The notes below the pieces were generated by a model. The model saw nothing but the letters and a program-made list of their open reading frames with translations. It was not told where the DNA came from and ran no database searches. A program made the position numbers and the translations under genes. From positions 94,128,293 to 94,192,292 of the forward strand of contig OX375883.1 of the NCBI GenBank assembly GCA_947359465.1: a stretch of 64,000 nt of DNA, read 5' to 3'. Positions 11,098 through 22,150 of the stretch are shown here, piece by piece (the first letter of the stretch is position 1; the number at the start of each line of letters is the position of its first letter). This DNA is from Metellina segmentata. Taxonomy: Eukaryota; Arthropoda; Arachnida; Araneae; Tetragnathidae.

Positions 11098-11500
11098 CAC
11101 GTTGGTACGCATTTGAATATTGGTACGAATGATACATATGAGTAATGCTACGCACGTGAGTATTGGTACGTAAGTGACTATTGGTACGTATATTACTATT
11201 GGTACGCATATCAGTAATGGTACGCATATAAGTAATGGTACGCATATAAGTAATTATACGCAAAAAGTATTGGTACACATATGGGTAATGGCTCGTAAAA
11301 AGTATTGGTACGCATATGAGTATTGGTACGCATACGACTATTGGTACGCATGCGAGTATCTCTACGCATACGAGTATTGGTACGCATACGAGTATTGGTA
11401 CGCATATGAGTATTGGTCCGCATATTAGTAAAGGTACGCATGTGAGTATTAGTACGCATAAATATTGTTACGCATATGAGTATTGGTACGCCTATGAAAC
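11098..11500. repeat. 18-bp minisatellite
   Basis: About 22 copies of TATTGGTACGCATATGAG lie in tandem with moderate divergence. Because 18 is a multiple of 3, long open frames exist on both strands. They are products of the repeat, not genes. The array's right edge touches the broken end of the transposon copy at 11503. Confidence 0.9.
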
Positions 11501-11502
11501 GA

Positions 11503-12258
11503 CTCTGATACGCATGAGGACGTGTGTCGTACGGATTGGTAGATGCCCACACATGAAGGTTGTGTATTAGAAATGCCTTCACGAGTAAAGGTGCATTCAT
11601 CCGTAAATAACACATGTCCACTAAATTCAGGCTGCCCTGCTAGCTGCTGTTGCAAAAACCAACGTGCAAACTCGACACGTGGCGCATAATCTTCAGGTAT
11701 CAAGGCTTGCACTTTCTGTGCATGGTAGAGGTATAATCCTTCGTTCCATGGTACTCACCAAACAATCGAGACGGGCATATTTACGGCACGGGAAACATTT
11801 CGCCTGCTAATATCCGGACGATCTTCCACTCTTTGCAAAATGTCCTCCGCAACTTGTGGCGTCCGCACATTCCTGCCATGCCCTGTATCATGCATGCCGG
11901 TGACAACGGATCCCGTTTCGCCCAGGCACCGATGCAATCGCTCAAACATGTTTCGATCTGGCACGTGTCTTCTCGGGAAACGCTACCTCTACAGTCTTTC
12001 GGCTTACAGAGCATTCGCAAGACCATACATAAAATGCTTGTCCGCCTTTTCCTGATTACTGTACGTCGCCATACCTTCTGAAATCCACGATAGAAATGAA
12101 GATGTGTAAGCAAACTCGCGCTTTATGCTTTCCATTGCAGCGCCGTCTAGCGGTTCACCGCTTGCTTTCCGCCCATGCATTGCGTGGCGAAAATTGCTTG
12201 TTTAGATGTTTTCTATCACCCCTTAAATTTTTGCCCATGAGTTTCGAAACACCCTGTA
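11503..12258 (-). pseudogene. DUF4817-type Tc1/mariner-superfamily transposon, 3'-truncated copy
   Basis: On the minus strand the element begins at 12256 with CAGGGTGTTTCGAAACTC, preceded by TA. It is the same terminus as the near full-length copy at 44.8 kb. The coding part then reads the DUF4817 N-terminal domain (SNQEKADMHF-like with shifts; FERLHRCLGETGS is clear) and the first catalytic block LFTDECTFTREG, here with its aspartate intact. Homology stops after PYDTRPHAYQSRF-like sequence at about 11503, where the 18-bp minisatellite starts. The second and third catalytic residues and the 3' inverted end are missing. There are several frameshifts. Confidence 0.8.
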
Positions 12259-12282
12259 GATGGTCTTTTATTTGTGAGAATG

Positions 12283-12910
12283 CTTGAGTATGCATACATT
12301 TGTGTGCACGTTCTTTTGAGTGAAGTATTCTTGATTATGTATATATTTGTGGGGCATTTGAGCATGTAATTTTAAGTGGAGTATGTTTGTGTGCATTTGT
12401 GGGGTATACGAACATGCAATTTTAAGGAGAGTGTTTGAGAATGCATATGTTTGTGTGTATATGAGCATGTATTTTTGATTGCGTTTGAATATGAAGATAT
12501 TTATTTGCATGTAATAATGTATATTTGGGTATGCATATACGTGTTTGAATGTATTTTTAATGCATATATTTATGTACATGCATGTTTGAGCATGAATATA
12601 TATTTGTGTGAATGTGAAAGTGTATTTTTGAGTGCATATATATTTATATGTGCATATCAGCATATATGTTAGCGTATGTAAATATTTGTGTGCATCCAAG
12701 CATGCTTGCTTGAGTATGCATATAGATGTGTGCATGTAAAAAGGTATGTTTGAGTATGCATATAGTTGTGTGCATGTAAGCATGTATGTTTTAGTATGCA
12801 TATAGATGTGTGCATGTAAGCATGTATGTTTTAGTATACATATAGATGTGTGCATGTAAGCAAATATTCGTGAGTATGTTCGAGTATGCATAAACTAGCG
12901 TACAAGTGTT
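12283..12910. repeat. About 40-bp minisatellite rich in TGCATA
   Basis: About 15 degenerate units follow the pattern 'agtatgcatatagatgtg' + 'tgcatgtaagcatgtatgtttt'. The last four units (12715-12880) are the most regular. The 207-residue open frame on the minus strand is a repeat artefact dominated by H, T, C and Y. Confidence 0.85.
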
Positions 12911-13500
12911 TTTTTGCACCCATGTGTGCTTACATGCAGTTAGATGTATGTGGTTCCGTGTTTATGGGTGTATAGGTGAGGGCACGAACTCAAGGTGATA
13001 AATGTATTTCTTGGAGCTTTTGTGTATGTTTGTGCATAGGTGTATTGTGTAAACGCACAGGGCGCTAGCATATTAGCCTACTGCTGCTGTAACTGTTATG
13101 TTATTCGAATACAATTTCAGTGCATCACTTAGACTAAAACTATCATCAAAGCGGAGGTAAATCAAATAAGTTTTAAACTAGAAGCATTTTCAGTAGTTTG
13201 TTTTTAATAACACCGAGAATCTTCTTTATGCTTGCGCCACAGAAGTTCCCCTGGTAAATAAATTCAATCTCACTAATGTAAAAATACCTTCAGGTGTTGA
13301 AACTTTCACCGAAAATCCAGAGTATTTTGCATTCCAAACACATTCATCCTAGCTCAACAAAAAGACGAATTCAATCCTTAATTTTTTTTTCTTCAACCTG
13401 ATCCGCAAAGCGAGCAATAGAAATGTGGGAGCAATGAAATCTATTTTGAAGATAGAAGATTTACGTGAAACTAAGTTTAAATAGACGCCATTACGTTTAA
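12911..13500. other. No gene recognised
   Basis: Spacer between two tandem arrays. Nothing recognisable was seen on either strand. Confidence 0.45.
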
Positions 13501-13504
13501 ATCC

Positions 13505-14800
13505 CTCACTATACTTGGATTGAAGTGACAGAGTACAAAAAAATTTTCCCCCTCAATTTCTAAATTTAGTCTAGCGTCGCACACATAAATAGTGTGTACG
13601 TTCACTGAGCTGAAATATTATTTAGTGAGAATTTAGTTTTCCTATTTCTTTTGCATTTTAACCCATCTGGTGGTTATCGCAACTAGACATCTCGTCATTA
13701 GTAAAACTAACCATATCTTGTTGGACGAAACACTTAGTCATCGGAGGAAAACTCGATCTCCACATTGAGAACTGACTCAATTTCTAAATTTAGTCTAACG
13801 TTCCATACATAACTAATGTCTATGTTCACTGAGCTGAAATATTATTCAGCGAGAATTTAGTTTTCCTATTTCTTTTACATGTTAACAAATCTGGTGGTTA
13901 TTGCAACGAGATATCTCGTCATTATTAAAACTAACCATATCTTGTTGGGCGAAACACTTAGTCCTTGGAGGAAAACACGATCGCTATATTAAGAACTGAT
14001 TCAATTTCTAAATTTAGTCTAACGTCCCACACATAAATAATGTCTATGTTCACTGAGCTGAAATATTATTTAGCGAGAATTTAGTTTTCGTATTTCTTTT
14101 ACATATTAACCCATTTGGTGGTTATCGCAACGAGATATCTTGTCATTAGTAAAACTAACCATATCTTGATGGACGAAACACTTTGTCATTGGAGGAAAAC
14201 TCGATCTCTATATTGAGAACTGACTCAATTTCTAAATTTAGTCTAACGTTCCATACATAACTAATGTCTATGTTCACTGAGCTGAAATATTATTTAGCGA
14301 GAATTTAGTTTTCCTATTTCTTTTACATGTTAACAAATCTGGTGGTTATTGCAACGAGATATCTCGTCATTATTAAAACTAACCATATCTTGTTGGGCGA
14401 AACACTTAGTCATTGGAGGAAAACACGATCGCTATATTGAGAACTGATTCAATTTCTGAATTTAGTCTAACGTCCCACACATAAATAATGTCTATGTTCA
14501 CTGAGCTGAAATATTATTTAGCGAGAATTTAGTTTTCGTATTTCTTTTACATATTAACCCATTTGGTGGTTATCGCAACGAGATATCTCGTCATTAGTAA
14601 AACTAACCATATCTTGATGGACGAAACACTTTGTCATTGGAGGAAAACACGATCCCTATCTTGAGAACTGACCAGATTTTGATCGTACCTTCAATACAAT
14701 CGGCAACATCTTGATGACGCTATACTTCACCATTAGCGAAATTGATCAAATCTTGATGGACGAGATGTCTCGTCAAATTTATTTGGAGTTTTAACATTAG
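13505..14800. repeat. 224-bp satellite, five units, each with the 16-bp palindrome
   Basis: The landmark 'taaatttagtct' occurs at 13561, 13785, 14009, 14233 and 14457 (decayed to 'tgaatttagtct' in the last), an exact 224-bp period. A diverged copy follows near 14925. Units 2 and 4 share 'ttccatacataactaatgtc' and units 3 and 5 share 'tcccacacataaataatgtc', so the array is a 448-bp dimer. Each unit holds a form of ACGAGATATCTCGTC. A reverse-orientation piece of the 43-bp family sits at 14735-14775. Confidence 0.9.
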
Positions 14801-15849
14801 CCTGCACTACTAAGTATAAATTCGGAAGTATAAATATACCATTACAACTGAAATCCCTCTCTAAATTTACAATGATAAACGCGGCAGAGTGCAATTGAGT
14901 TTTCCTCTCAATTTCTATATTTAGTCTAACCATTCTACACATAAAAAGTGTATAGGTTGACAGATCAGAAACATTATTCTGGGAGCATTTTTTTTCTTAT
15001 TTCTCAAGAACTTATTAACATTAGTTTACAGTAAATATAAATTCGCAATTTTTCAGGCATATCTACCTAAGCAGACTGAACTTGCGTAAGTGCTTTTAAT
15101 TATAGCGATACTAAATACGGATTATTAAAAATATTTGCACGTAAATGACTTTTAAATATTGTTTGCATCCATATAAATGCGAGGGATTATCAGCGTTAAG
15201 TTTGAAAAGGGAAACAATTTTTTGGTCTAATCCTATATGTAGGCATTGTTTACTCTTAAGTTTTCGTCATAACAAAACCCGAGATAGTTAAATGAAAAAT
15301 GTTTAAACATTGAAAGTAAAAGCTTAAAATGTTTAAAGCTAAAGCTGAAATTAAACATTCCACCGAAGAGCTCAACTCTAAAGATGTTTTTTGTTTACAT
15401 TAATACATCTCATTCCATACAAAATTTATTAGACGAATTACGATTTAATTATTATCATAGCGAAATGACCCGATCTTATTCGGATTGAATTAGAAAATAA
15501 TTGAAAAAATGACTAAGACAATCAGATACTTACTTCGTAGAAAAATACCAACTTTATTTATGTGTCAGGAAAATAATTTTTAACAACTCTTTTCGATATT
15601 GCAAGTTTTTATAACTTTGGTAGAAAATCGTACACATGCATATCCATCCATGCAATACATTTCACATGCATTGCACTTCTGTAGAATGACGCAATTACGA
15701 AAGTTGACACTTAAAAGATTTTTACCTAATCCAAGTTGGAATTTGTCTTTTTTTCAATCAACTCAATTAATCAAAATGACAAATCTATGGCGAATACTCT
15801 TGTATTGAGGTTTTCCTACCACTATCTTTGTACTTTTGGCACCAGGCAT
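14800..15849. other. No gene recognised
   Basis: Apart from a decayed 224-bp-type unit near 14880-14990, the stretch is AT-rich and shows no motif. The open frame at 15599-15808 is unsupported. Confidence 0.45.
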
Positions 15850-16725
15850 GGGTACAGCTACACTCTACGTTTATGAGTGGTAGTAAAGGCATTGGCGATT
15901 TTTTTTGGCGAACTTCTAAAGTCGCCAAAGTAAGAATTATTTCAAAACTCAATTATTCTTTCACAAATTTTTTTCTTTTTACAACGGAAAATGAAAGTTT
16001 GAAAACACATTTCAGAACGTTTTAAAAAGTACATTGTTTTTAACTTTCGCACAAAGTAAGAAGCTTAAACACATTTCAGAACACATTTGTGAACCAGCAG
16101 AAAAACTAAGCTGCGAATGTTGGGTAGGAATACCCTGAAACTTATCAATTCCACTAAATACAGTAGGCTACGAAAATAAAAAGATTTTTAAAAGAAAAAA
16201 AGCAAGAAATAGTACAATCTGATACATCATAATTTTTCCGAGAGAAAAATTACTAAACAAGCAAGAATATTCCACAAATGGCAAAAAACAATACATGTAA
16301 GAACTCTGCAGTGAAAAAAAAAATTTTAACAAAACTAAAATTCCACAACTGTATAAATACAAATAAATAAACCAATGGTATCAAAGAAAAACAATTAAAA
16401 AGGACCAATGCAATCAAAGGATATTTAAAAATCAAAATAACCAATGGAAGCAAAAAAATATATATCAAACGAACCAATGAAAGCAAAAAAAAAATATATC
16501 AAACGAACCAATGAAATCAAACGGCTTCAACAGATATTTGAAGAACTTTCTAGAATATTCAAAAGAAAATTGAATGTTACCGTTTGCCGAGGTTAACATG
16601 AAAACCACAATATAAGTAAAGACAAATGGGTTGCCTTAATCTATCGTAACTCGCTACTAGAAGTGCGCCAAAAAAATGGCCAAGGTCGTTGCCACCGCAT
16701 GTAAACGTAGAGTGTAGCTGTACCC
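15850..16725. mobile_element. 876-bp element with long inverted ends
   Basis: The left end GGGTACAGCTACACTCTACG... and the inverse of the right end agree over about 75 bp with indels, including a second conserved block TTTTTTTGGCGMACTTCTA. The middle is AT-rich with no coding sequence, so this is a non-autonomous element. Flanks 'aggcat' and 'aggcgt' could be a decayed 6-bp duplication. I cannot assign a superfamily. The interior also holds short direct repeats ('ccaatgaaagcaaaaaaa'-like) near 16370-16520. Confidence 0.75.
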
Positions 16726-16743
16726 AGGCGTGTGAGATTTTCG

Positions 16744-16990
16744 AATTTATTTTAATTTACGCCCCACTAGAGCAATATACAGGCCTATTAACGACGGTCC
16801 GGGATCAAGTACGGTGGGAGAGATCTGATGAAAACACCATGGACATACGACGAGGCAACACTTAAGGAAACACCACACTCTCCAAACTTCCATACCACGC
16901 TAACGCCATCTGTAGGGAAGGATGAGTTAATTTGAAGGGTGGTAGGTATCTTATTTACCTTCGTCCCAGAGCAGGGTTCGGCAAACTGAT
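16744..16990 (-). mobile_element. SINE family 1, degraded copy
   Basis: The 3' domain is recognisable ('ccactagagcaatataca', 'ctattaacgacggtccgg'), followed by a diverged body. The head is not clear. Confidence 0.6.
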
Positions 16991-17042
16991 TAGTCAAAAG
17001 AGCCAGAAAACAGCAGTTCAACGATTAAGATTTCTTTTGGGT

Positions 17043-17458
17043 GACAAAATTTCTTTTCAAGAACCAAGTCGATCAAACCTGAATTTATGAGACAGATGGC
17101 CCTTGAGACAATCAATCAAATTCCTAAAGATGCTCTTCTAAAGTATACAGATGGCAGCAAGAATGATGAAGGCCATTCTGGTAGTGGTATCCTCATCAGG
17201 ACTCCTACTTCTACATTTAGACTTCAAATTAGAAACTCAAATTCTTGCTCTGTGTTCAGATCTGAACTCATTGCTATCGAGAGAGGCCTGAGCTATGCTG
17301 AGAACAATGTGGAAACTGACTTTGTGGATATTTGGATCTTAACAGACAGTCGATCCTCAGTTCAACATCTAAGTAATTGGACAAATTTTGGGGACAGGGC
17401 TGGCATTTCCATCCTGAACCTAATTTATAGGTTTAAACTAGCTACTAATATTAAATAA
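17043..17458 (+). pseudogene. LINE RNase H domain fragment
   Basis: An open stretch of 123 residues (17087-17458) carries the RNase H1 core. The first aspartate is in LLKYTDGSKN, the glutamate in FRSELIAIERGL and the second aspartate in WILTDSRSSVQHL. This is the RNase H domain that follows the reverse transcriptase in Jockey/I-group LINEs of arthropods. The frame ends at a stop soon after, before the C-terminal cysteine cluster. The fragment at 960-1482 represents just that missing part in another copy. No reverse transcriptase is found upstream, so this is a dead fragment, although the domain itself is open. Confidence 0.75.
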
Positions 17459-17599
17459 AAACCAGATATAAGAATAAAATTTTTTTCATTAAAATAAAAA
17501 TATGACAAAACATGAATTTAATGTGAACAATGATCTTGCATTTCCTTTTCTCACTCCGGTCATATTTTTTGCCCCGTGTGTAAAAATAATACATTTTTT

Positions 17600-18178
17600 T
17601 CGAATGGAATATGTTTCTCTTTGCATTCAATGACAGCATTTGCAATATACTCGTCACGTATTTGATCTTTCAGCGGCTTTAATCCTAAAAAGTCTTCTTT
17701 AGGACCCGAAGACGAAATAAATCGACCAAAAAGTGAAACGTGCCTGTGTCACAAGATTCAAGATGTCACAAGATTTATGTCACGAGATTCGGCAACAGCT
17801 ATTGATAGAGCTGAAACCAATTTAAGATCTTCGATTTTCTGATTGGTTATATTCGAAGACATTTTGACTGTTTTGTCTTTTAATGTTTAAGCAAACAGTG
17901 GTAACTCTTTAATTTTTTTAATAATTTCACCTTTGTTTTTAAAATACCGGAATAGCTCTTCGGATGCATTTATAAAAAAAATTTAATTTGTACGGTTTGA
18001 CTCTCCTAGCAATCTCTCGACTAACAATAAAGCTTCCAGTATTAAAATCATTGGAAGAATGCACCCAATAATTAAATACAGAACTTGATTTTTTATTACT
18101 CTTCTGAAGTTCAACTGCTTTCTTCCTAGCATCACCGGCGGGATTAATACTGTCAGCATTTAGTTCAAATCGATTCAT
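17600..18178 (-). pseudogene. ZBED/GTF2I-repeat-like (hAT-derived) coding remnant
   Basis: On the minus strand an open frame starts at 18178 (79 residues). Its end, SFIVSREIARRVKPY, resembles the SYVVAxxIAKAKKPYT block of domesticated hAT-like proteins (ZBED5, FAM200, GTF2IRD2-like). Further on, in other frames, SSNITNQKIEDLKLVSALS, then ARFTFGRFISSSGPKEDFLG and IANAVIECKEKHIP follow in the order expected for that family. Several frameshifts interrupt it. The similarity is from memory and weak in places. Confidence 0.4.
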
Positions 18179-18187
18179 GGCATAGCC

Positions 18188-18335
18188 GTACTCAAGTGGC
18201 TAAAGAGCCGCACTCAAGTGGCTAAGGGCCGCACTCACGTGGATAAAGAGCCCCACTCAAGTGGCTAGGGGCCGCACTCACGTAGATAAAGAGCCGCACT
18301 CAAGTGGCTAAAGAGCCGCACTCAAGTATACAAAG
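18188..18335. repeat. About 23-bp minisatellite, seven units
   Basis: The unit is 'agccgcactcaagtggctaa' plus a few bases, with alternating 'caagtggcta' and 'cacgtggata' forms. Confidence 0.85.
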
Positions 18336-18339
18336 AGAC

Positions 18340-18655
18340 ACAAATTTTGAACGTAATTTTACACGTACACTACGTAATTTTGAACCACGTTCAGATGACG
18401 AGGTCACACCTGAGCTAGCTACCCCTCTCTCCTACCACACTTCATCAAGGAGGTCTTTTAAGGCCATAACAGATTTAAAGTCCAACAGCCACTTTTTATG
18501 CAACGGCGATCTGTGGTGTATACGAACTACACCTCTAATTGTTAGTGAGTTACTCTTACAACTGTTCCTAATTTTAAGATTGGTAGATAACTATTTTAAT
18601 TCACGTCGTACTAGAGCAACACACAGGGCTATTGACGAACAATTTCCTCGAGTAA
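18340..18655 (-). mobile_element. SINE family 1, two rearranged pieces
   Basis: Body sequence ('gaaccacgttcagatgacga') lies at 18360-18550 and a 3'-domain piece ('cacgtcgtactagagcaac') at 18600-18640. They are in an order that implies two partial copies. Confidence 0.6.
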
Positions 18656-18778
18656 TAAAAAAAATAGATTGTTTTAACATTGAAAGTCTTCAGTAAAGGC
18701 ACACAAAAACAAGGGTAGCCAATATCTATTATTCAAAAAATTGTAGAGCGATCTGTAATGTCACTTATAACTTTATTG

Positions 18779-19250
18779 AGCCGCGGTAGCTCAGTCAGTA
18801 GAGCGTTGGGCTCGCATCAAAAGGGTTGTGGGTTCTGTCCTCGCCGGAGCCTGCAATTCTGATGATTGCGAGATCGGCGCTTCGACCTGTCTAAAGACCG
18901 TCGTGTTCACTAATGGTGACTGGGGCACGTTAAATAGGCCGTGGTCACAAAGTCCCCCATGTTTCCACACCAAATCAATACCTCTGGAGGTACCTGATCA
19001 GGGGGTTATCGGCCTCTGATTAGGATCTAAATTATGATATGTGTGAGTGAATGGATGTATGAAAGGGACCTTCCTATAAAACGGATGTGTCATGTATGTC
19101 GAGCAAAGTCAGACTTCCTCCCAATGGGGCTCAATAACATTGAAGGCGCACCCCCTCGCCTCTTGCCGTCTTCGACGGGCCTGGCTCTCCTCTCGTCTGC
19201 CAGTGTAGGCATGAGAAACAACAACATAACTTTATTTTTGTGCAGGTTCT
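18779..19250 (+). mobile_element. tRNA-derived SINE, family 2
   Basis: It begins with a tRNA-like head. The A box is TAGCTCAGTCAGTAGAGCG and a weakened B box (GGGTTCTGTCC) sits at the right distance, so an RNA polymerase III promoter origin is clear. The body contains a core, AAGACCGTCGTGT then GACTGGGGCACGTTAAAT, that is also found in SINE family 1. It ends near an 'aacaacaacataac' tail. It has no coding capacity. The open frames on both strands here are incidental. Confidence 0.7.
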
Positions 19251-19259
19251 TTTAGAAAT

Positions 19260-20340
19260 ACCTTAAAATTTTGAATATGCACTGCTGGATTATTTTTTAG
19301 AGATGATCCTGTTTGGATAATTTATTATTAAATCTATAAACAGTCTATGAATAGGAGCTATAGAATGACGTACTGTCAGCTCGAGAGCAGATAATGAAAT
19401 TTAACGACACAAAAGACTCGCACGAGCTTCCTTCAAACATGAATTTCTTCAGTAGGCCGGCATAAAAACAGGATATTTAAAACGGAAAAAGGACATTTAA
19501 TTGAAGATCTCCTCTTCTAAACTCCCCACTGAGCGAAATAACGTTTTCAGACGTTTAAGCTTTCGAAAATCTTCCAAACTCACGGCGAAAACGGTAGTTA
19601 TACGTGAAAGAAAACTTTTAATTCCTATCAAAACTCTCCACGAGGAATTCTAAGCGAAAAGACTAGTGATGATAATGGAATTTTCGCTCAAGACCTAGGC
19701 AATCTTTTTCTGAGAAAAAAATTTAAAGAAGCCAAAGTGTCATTAAATTCGTTTTAAGGTTCCTGGAAGATTTGAGTCGGAAGATAAAATTTCGGTATTC
19801 CTAAGGGTATCTATGAATAGGGCTTCCTAATCTAAGCTTTTATAAGAATTCGACTTTGGTATTCTCTTTGCGATGATTTCGACTTGAATGATGCTCAAGT
19901 AGACTAATAGGTATAATTTAATTTAATGTCGAACTTTCGTTCTTTTGGTTCAATTGCCGTTAGCTCTCAAGAAGCTTTATTTAGATGTTACATGAACAGA
20001 TGTAACTTTTCAAGTTAGGCCTAATGTTAAACATCTTTTTCATTCTCTTTTGGTTTTGTTTTCTCGATAAAAATAAATTAAGATCTAAAAAAAGGCTCTG
20101 TTGTTCCGATAGTTCTATAGTGGACTGTATTTTAATTTAATTAACACAATTCGTTGTAACGAAAATAATATATCTTACAACAAACTTAACAAGGTTGTGG
20201 ATGGACTACTCTCATTAAAGCTAAGGATGCCTGGTGCTCGCTAAGGCTAAGGAAGACTTGTTCTCGTTACGGCTAAGGAAGCTTCGTTTTCATGAGGTCT
20301 ATGAGAGCACCTCTATCCTCCGTGTCTGAAGCCTGAATGT
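19260..20340. other. No gene recognised
   Basis: AT-rich. Near 20200-20300 the short motif 'gctaaggaagacttg' repeats loosely three to four times. Nothing else was seen. Confidence 0.4.
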
Positions 20341-20344
20341 CACC

Positions 20345-20520
20345 TACGCGCTCAAACAGCGCCCTCTACAGTATGTGGGAGACAACACTCCCCGCGCTCA
20401 CACATTGCCCTCTACAGTATGTGGGATACAACACTCCCTACGCTCACACAGCGCCCTCTACAGTATGTTGAAGACATTACTCCCCGCGCACACACAGCGC
20501 CTTTTACATTATATTAGAGA
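20345..20520. repeat. 46-bp minisatellite, about 3.7 units
   Basis: The landmark 'gccctctacagtatg' (last copy decayed) occurs at 20361, 20407, 20453 and 20499, an exact 46-bp period. It is GC-richer than its surroundings. Confidence 0.85.
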
Positions 20521-20920
20521 TTTAACAGACTCCTTAACGATTAACTGTCCTAGTGGTTTTCTCATCGACGCTTCTCGTCTTTAAAAAAGATGACTGCATC
20601 TTGATGGACGATATATGGTTATTAGACAAAAGACTGACGACATGTTGGTCTCATAATCATAAAAAAAATACCGTTAATATTATAAGGTCGAGGCATCTCT
20701 TTATTTTATGAATCCTGTTTCCCATATAAGAGGCCTTAACCTCTTGCGGTGGTTTATTTTCGGTTAGAAAACTTGCCTGTAGTGGCCAGTTCCGATTCTA
20801 AAGGATTTGATCGACAGCTTATCATACAAAAACATGTAGCAAATTGACGTGAGTTCTGGAAAAGGGACAATTTCTTTTTCCGGCATGGATCCTAATTCCT
20901 TTCGAGATTTGTCGCTACGA

Positions 20921-21470
20921 TGCACAATATATGGACTAAAGTATTTGGACACTGCAGAAATTTGGAGGATCCATCTTAGTGTAGGGTTGTATTTCCTGAT
21001 TAGGACTCTGCCCATTCCTTTATGTACCTGGTACCATGAACGTGAGTATACTTCGACGTTCTGGATCATTCGATCTTGCCTACAATATGTCAATACTACA
21101 AAAATGATGAGTGCTTCTTCCAACAAGATCGAGCTCCATGTCATACTGCAAAACGTGTGCTAGACTGGTTTTCTACTAATGAGGTGAATTGGCTTGATTA
21201 GCCTGCTCAAAGCCCCGATCTCAATCCGATCGAGCACTTGTGACACAAACTGAAGCGACGAGTACAAGACACGCACGCCCATCTTCACAACAATCTCTTC
21301 TCACAGCCTTGCTATTCGTGCCCAGACTTACAGAGAACATGTGGAGAGTCTGCCTCAGCTGTAATACAAGCAAAAGGAGTGCCTACCCTTTACGAAACAT
21401 AATAATAAAGAACGTTTCCTGAAATACATTCAGTGTCCAAATTCTTTAGTCCATATAGTGTATCTCGGTT
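20921..21470 (+). pseudogene. Tc1 transposon, internally deleted copy
   Basis: The left inverted end ('tatggactaaagtatttgga') is followed within about 50 bp by GGAGGATCC and then by mid-transposase sequence, so the whole DNA-binding domain is deleted. The catalytic part reads DECFFQQDRAPCHTAKRVLD, then an in-frame stop, then QSPDLNPIEHL. There are 34 residues between the aspartate and glutamate, the DD34E spacing of Tc1. The remaining C-terminus is open apart from stops. The right inverted end ('ttctttagtccatatagtg') follows. The same left-end deletion junction is present in the 6.2-kb derivative at 35-41 kb. Confidence 0.85.
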
Positions 21471-21930
21471 GCAGCTGTAATACAAGCAAAAGGAGTGCCT
21501 ACCCGTTACTAAACATAATAATAAAGAACGTTTTCTGAAATACATTCAGTGTCCAAAAATTTAGTCCATATAGTGTATCTCGGTTGCAGCTGTAATACAA
21601 GCAAAAGGAGTGCCTACCCGTTACTAAACATAATAATAAAGAACGTTTTCTGAAATACATTCAGTGTCCAAATTCTTTAGTCCATATAGTGTATCTCGGT
21701 TGAAGCTGTAATACAAGCGAAAGGAGTGCCTACCCGTTACTAAACAAAATAATAAAGAACGTTTTCTGAAATACATTCAGTGTCCAAATTCTTTAGTCCA
21801 TATAGTGTATCTCGGTTGCAGCTGTAATACAAGCGAAAGGAGTGCCTACCCGTTACTAAACATAATAATAAAGAACTTTTTCTGAAATACATTCAGTGTC
21901 CAAATATTTTGGTCCATATAGTGTATCTCG
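21355..21930. repeat. 116-bp tandem array grown from the Tc1 3' end
   Basis: The landmark 'gtaatacaagc' occurs at 21361, 21477, 21592, 21708 and 21824. Each unit holds the last coding bases of the transposase, the right inverted end and about 8 bp of flanking DNA ('tctcggtt'). The first unit is the transposon's own 3' end. Confidence 0.9.
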
Positions 21931-22150
21931 GCATTAGCTAACTCTACCCGTATATTGACAAACGAGATATCTCATTGAACTCCCTTGGAAGGTTAAGAAA
22001 AGTATTCGAATTTGATACACTCAAGTACAATTTGGAAATTTATTTGATGATATTTTTATACAAAACTTAGTAAACTTGGTAGATTACTTATAGTAAACAG
22101 CATCTCTTCATTTATCGACATTTCCTAAATGCAAACTAAATTTGGGTATT

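Noticed and set aside
11054..11621. Several open frames of 74-136 residues on both strands
   Set aside because: They are translations of the 18-bp minisatellite (a multiple of 3) and have only repeat-unit composition.
12268..12891. A 207-residue open frame on the minus strand
   Set aside because: It lies wholly inside the 40-bp minisatellite. The composition (H, T, C, Y, I in rotation) follows the repeat.
18780..18855. A functional tRNA gene
   Set aside because: The A box is good, but the acceptor stem does not pair properly, the B box is altered and the sequence continues as a SINE body.
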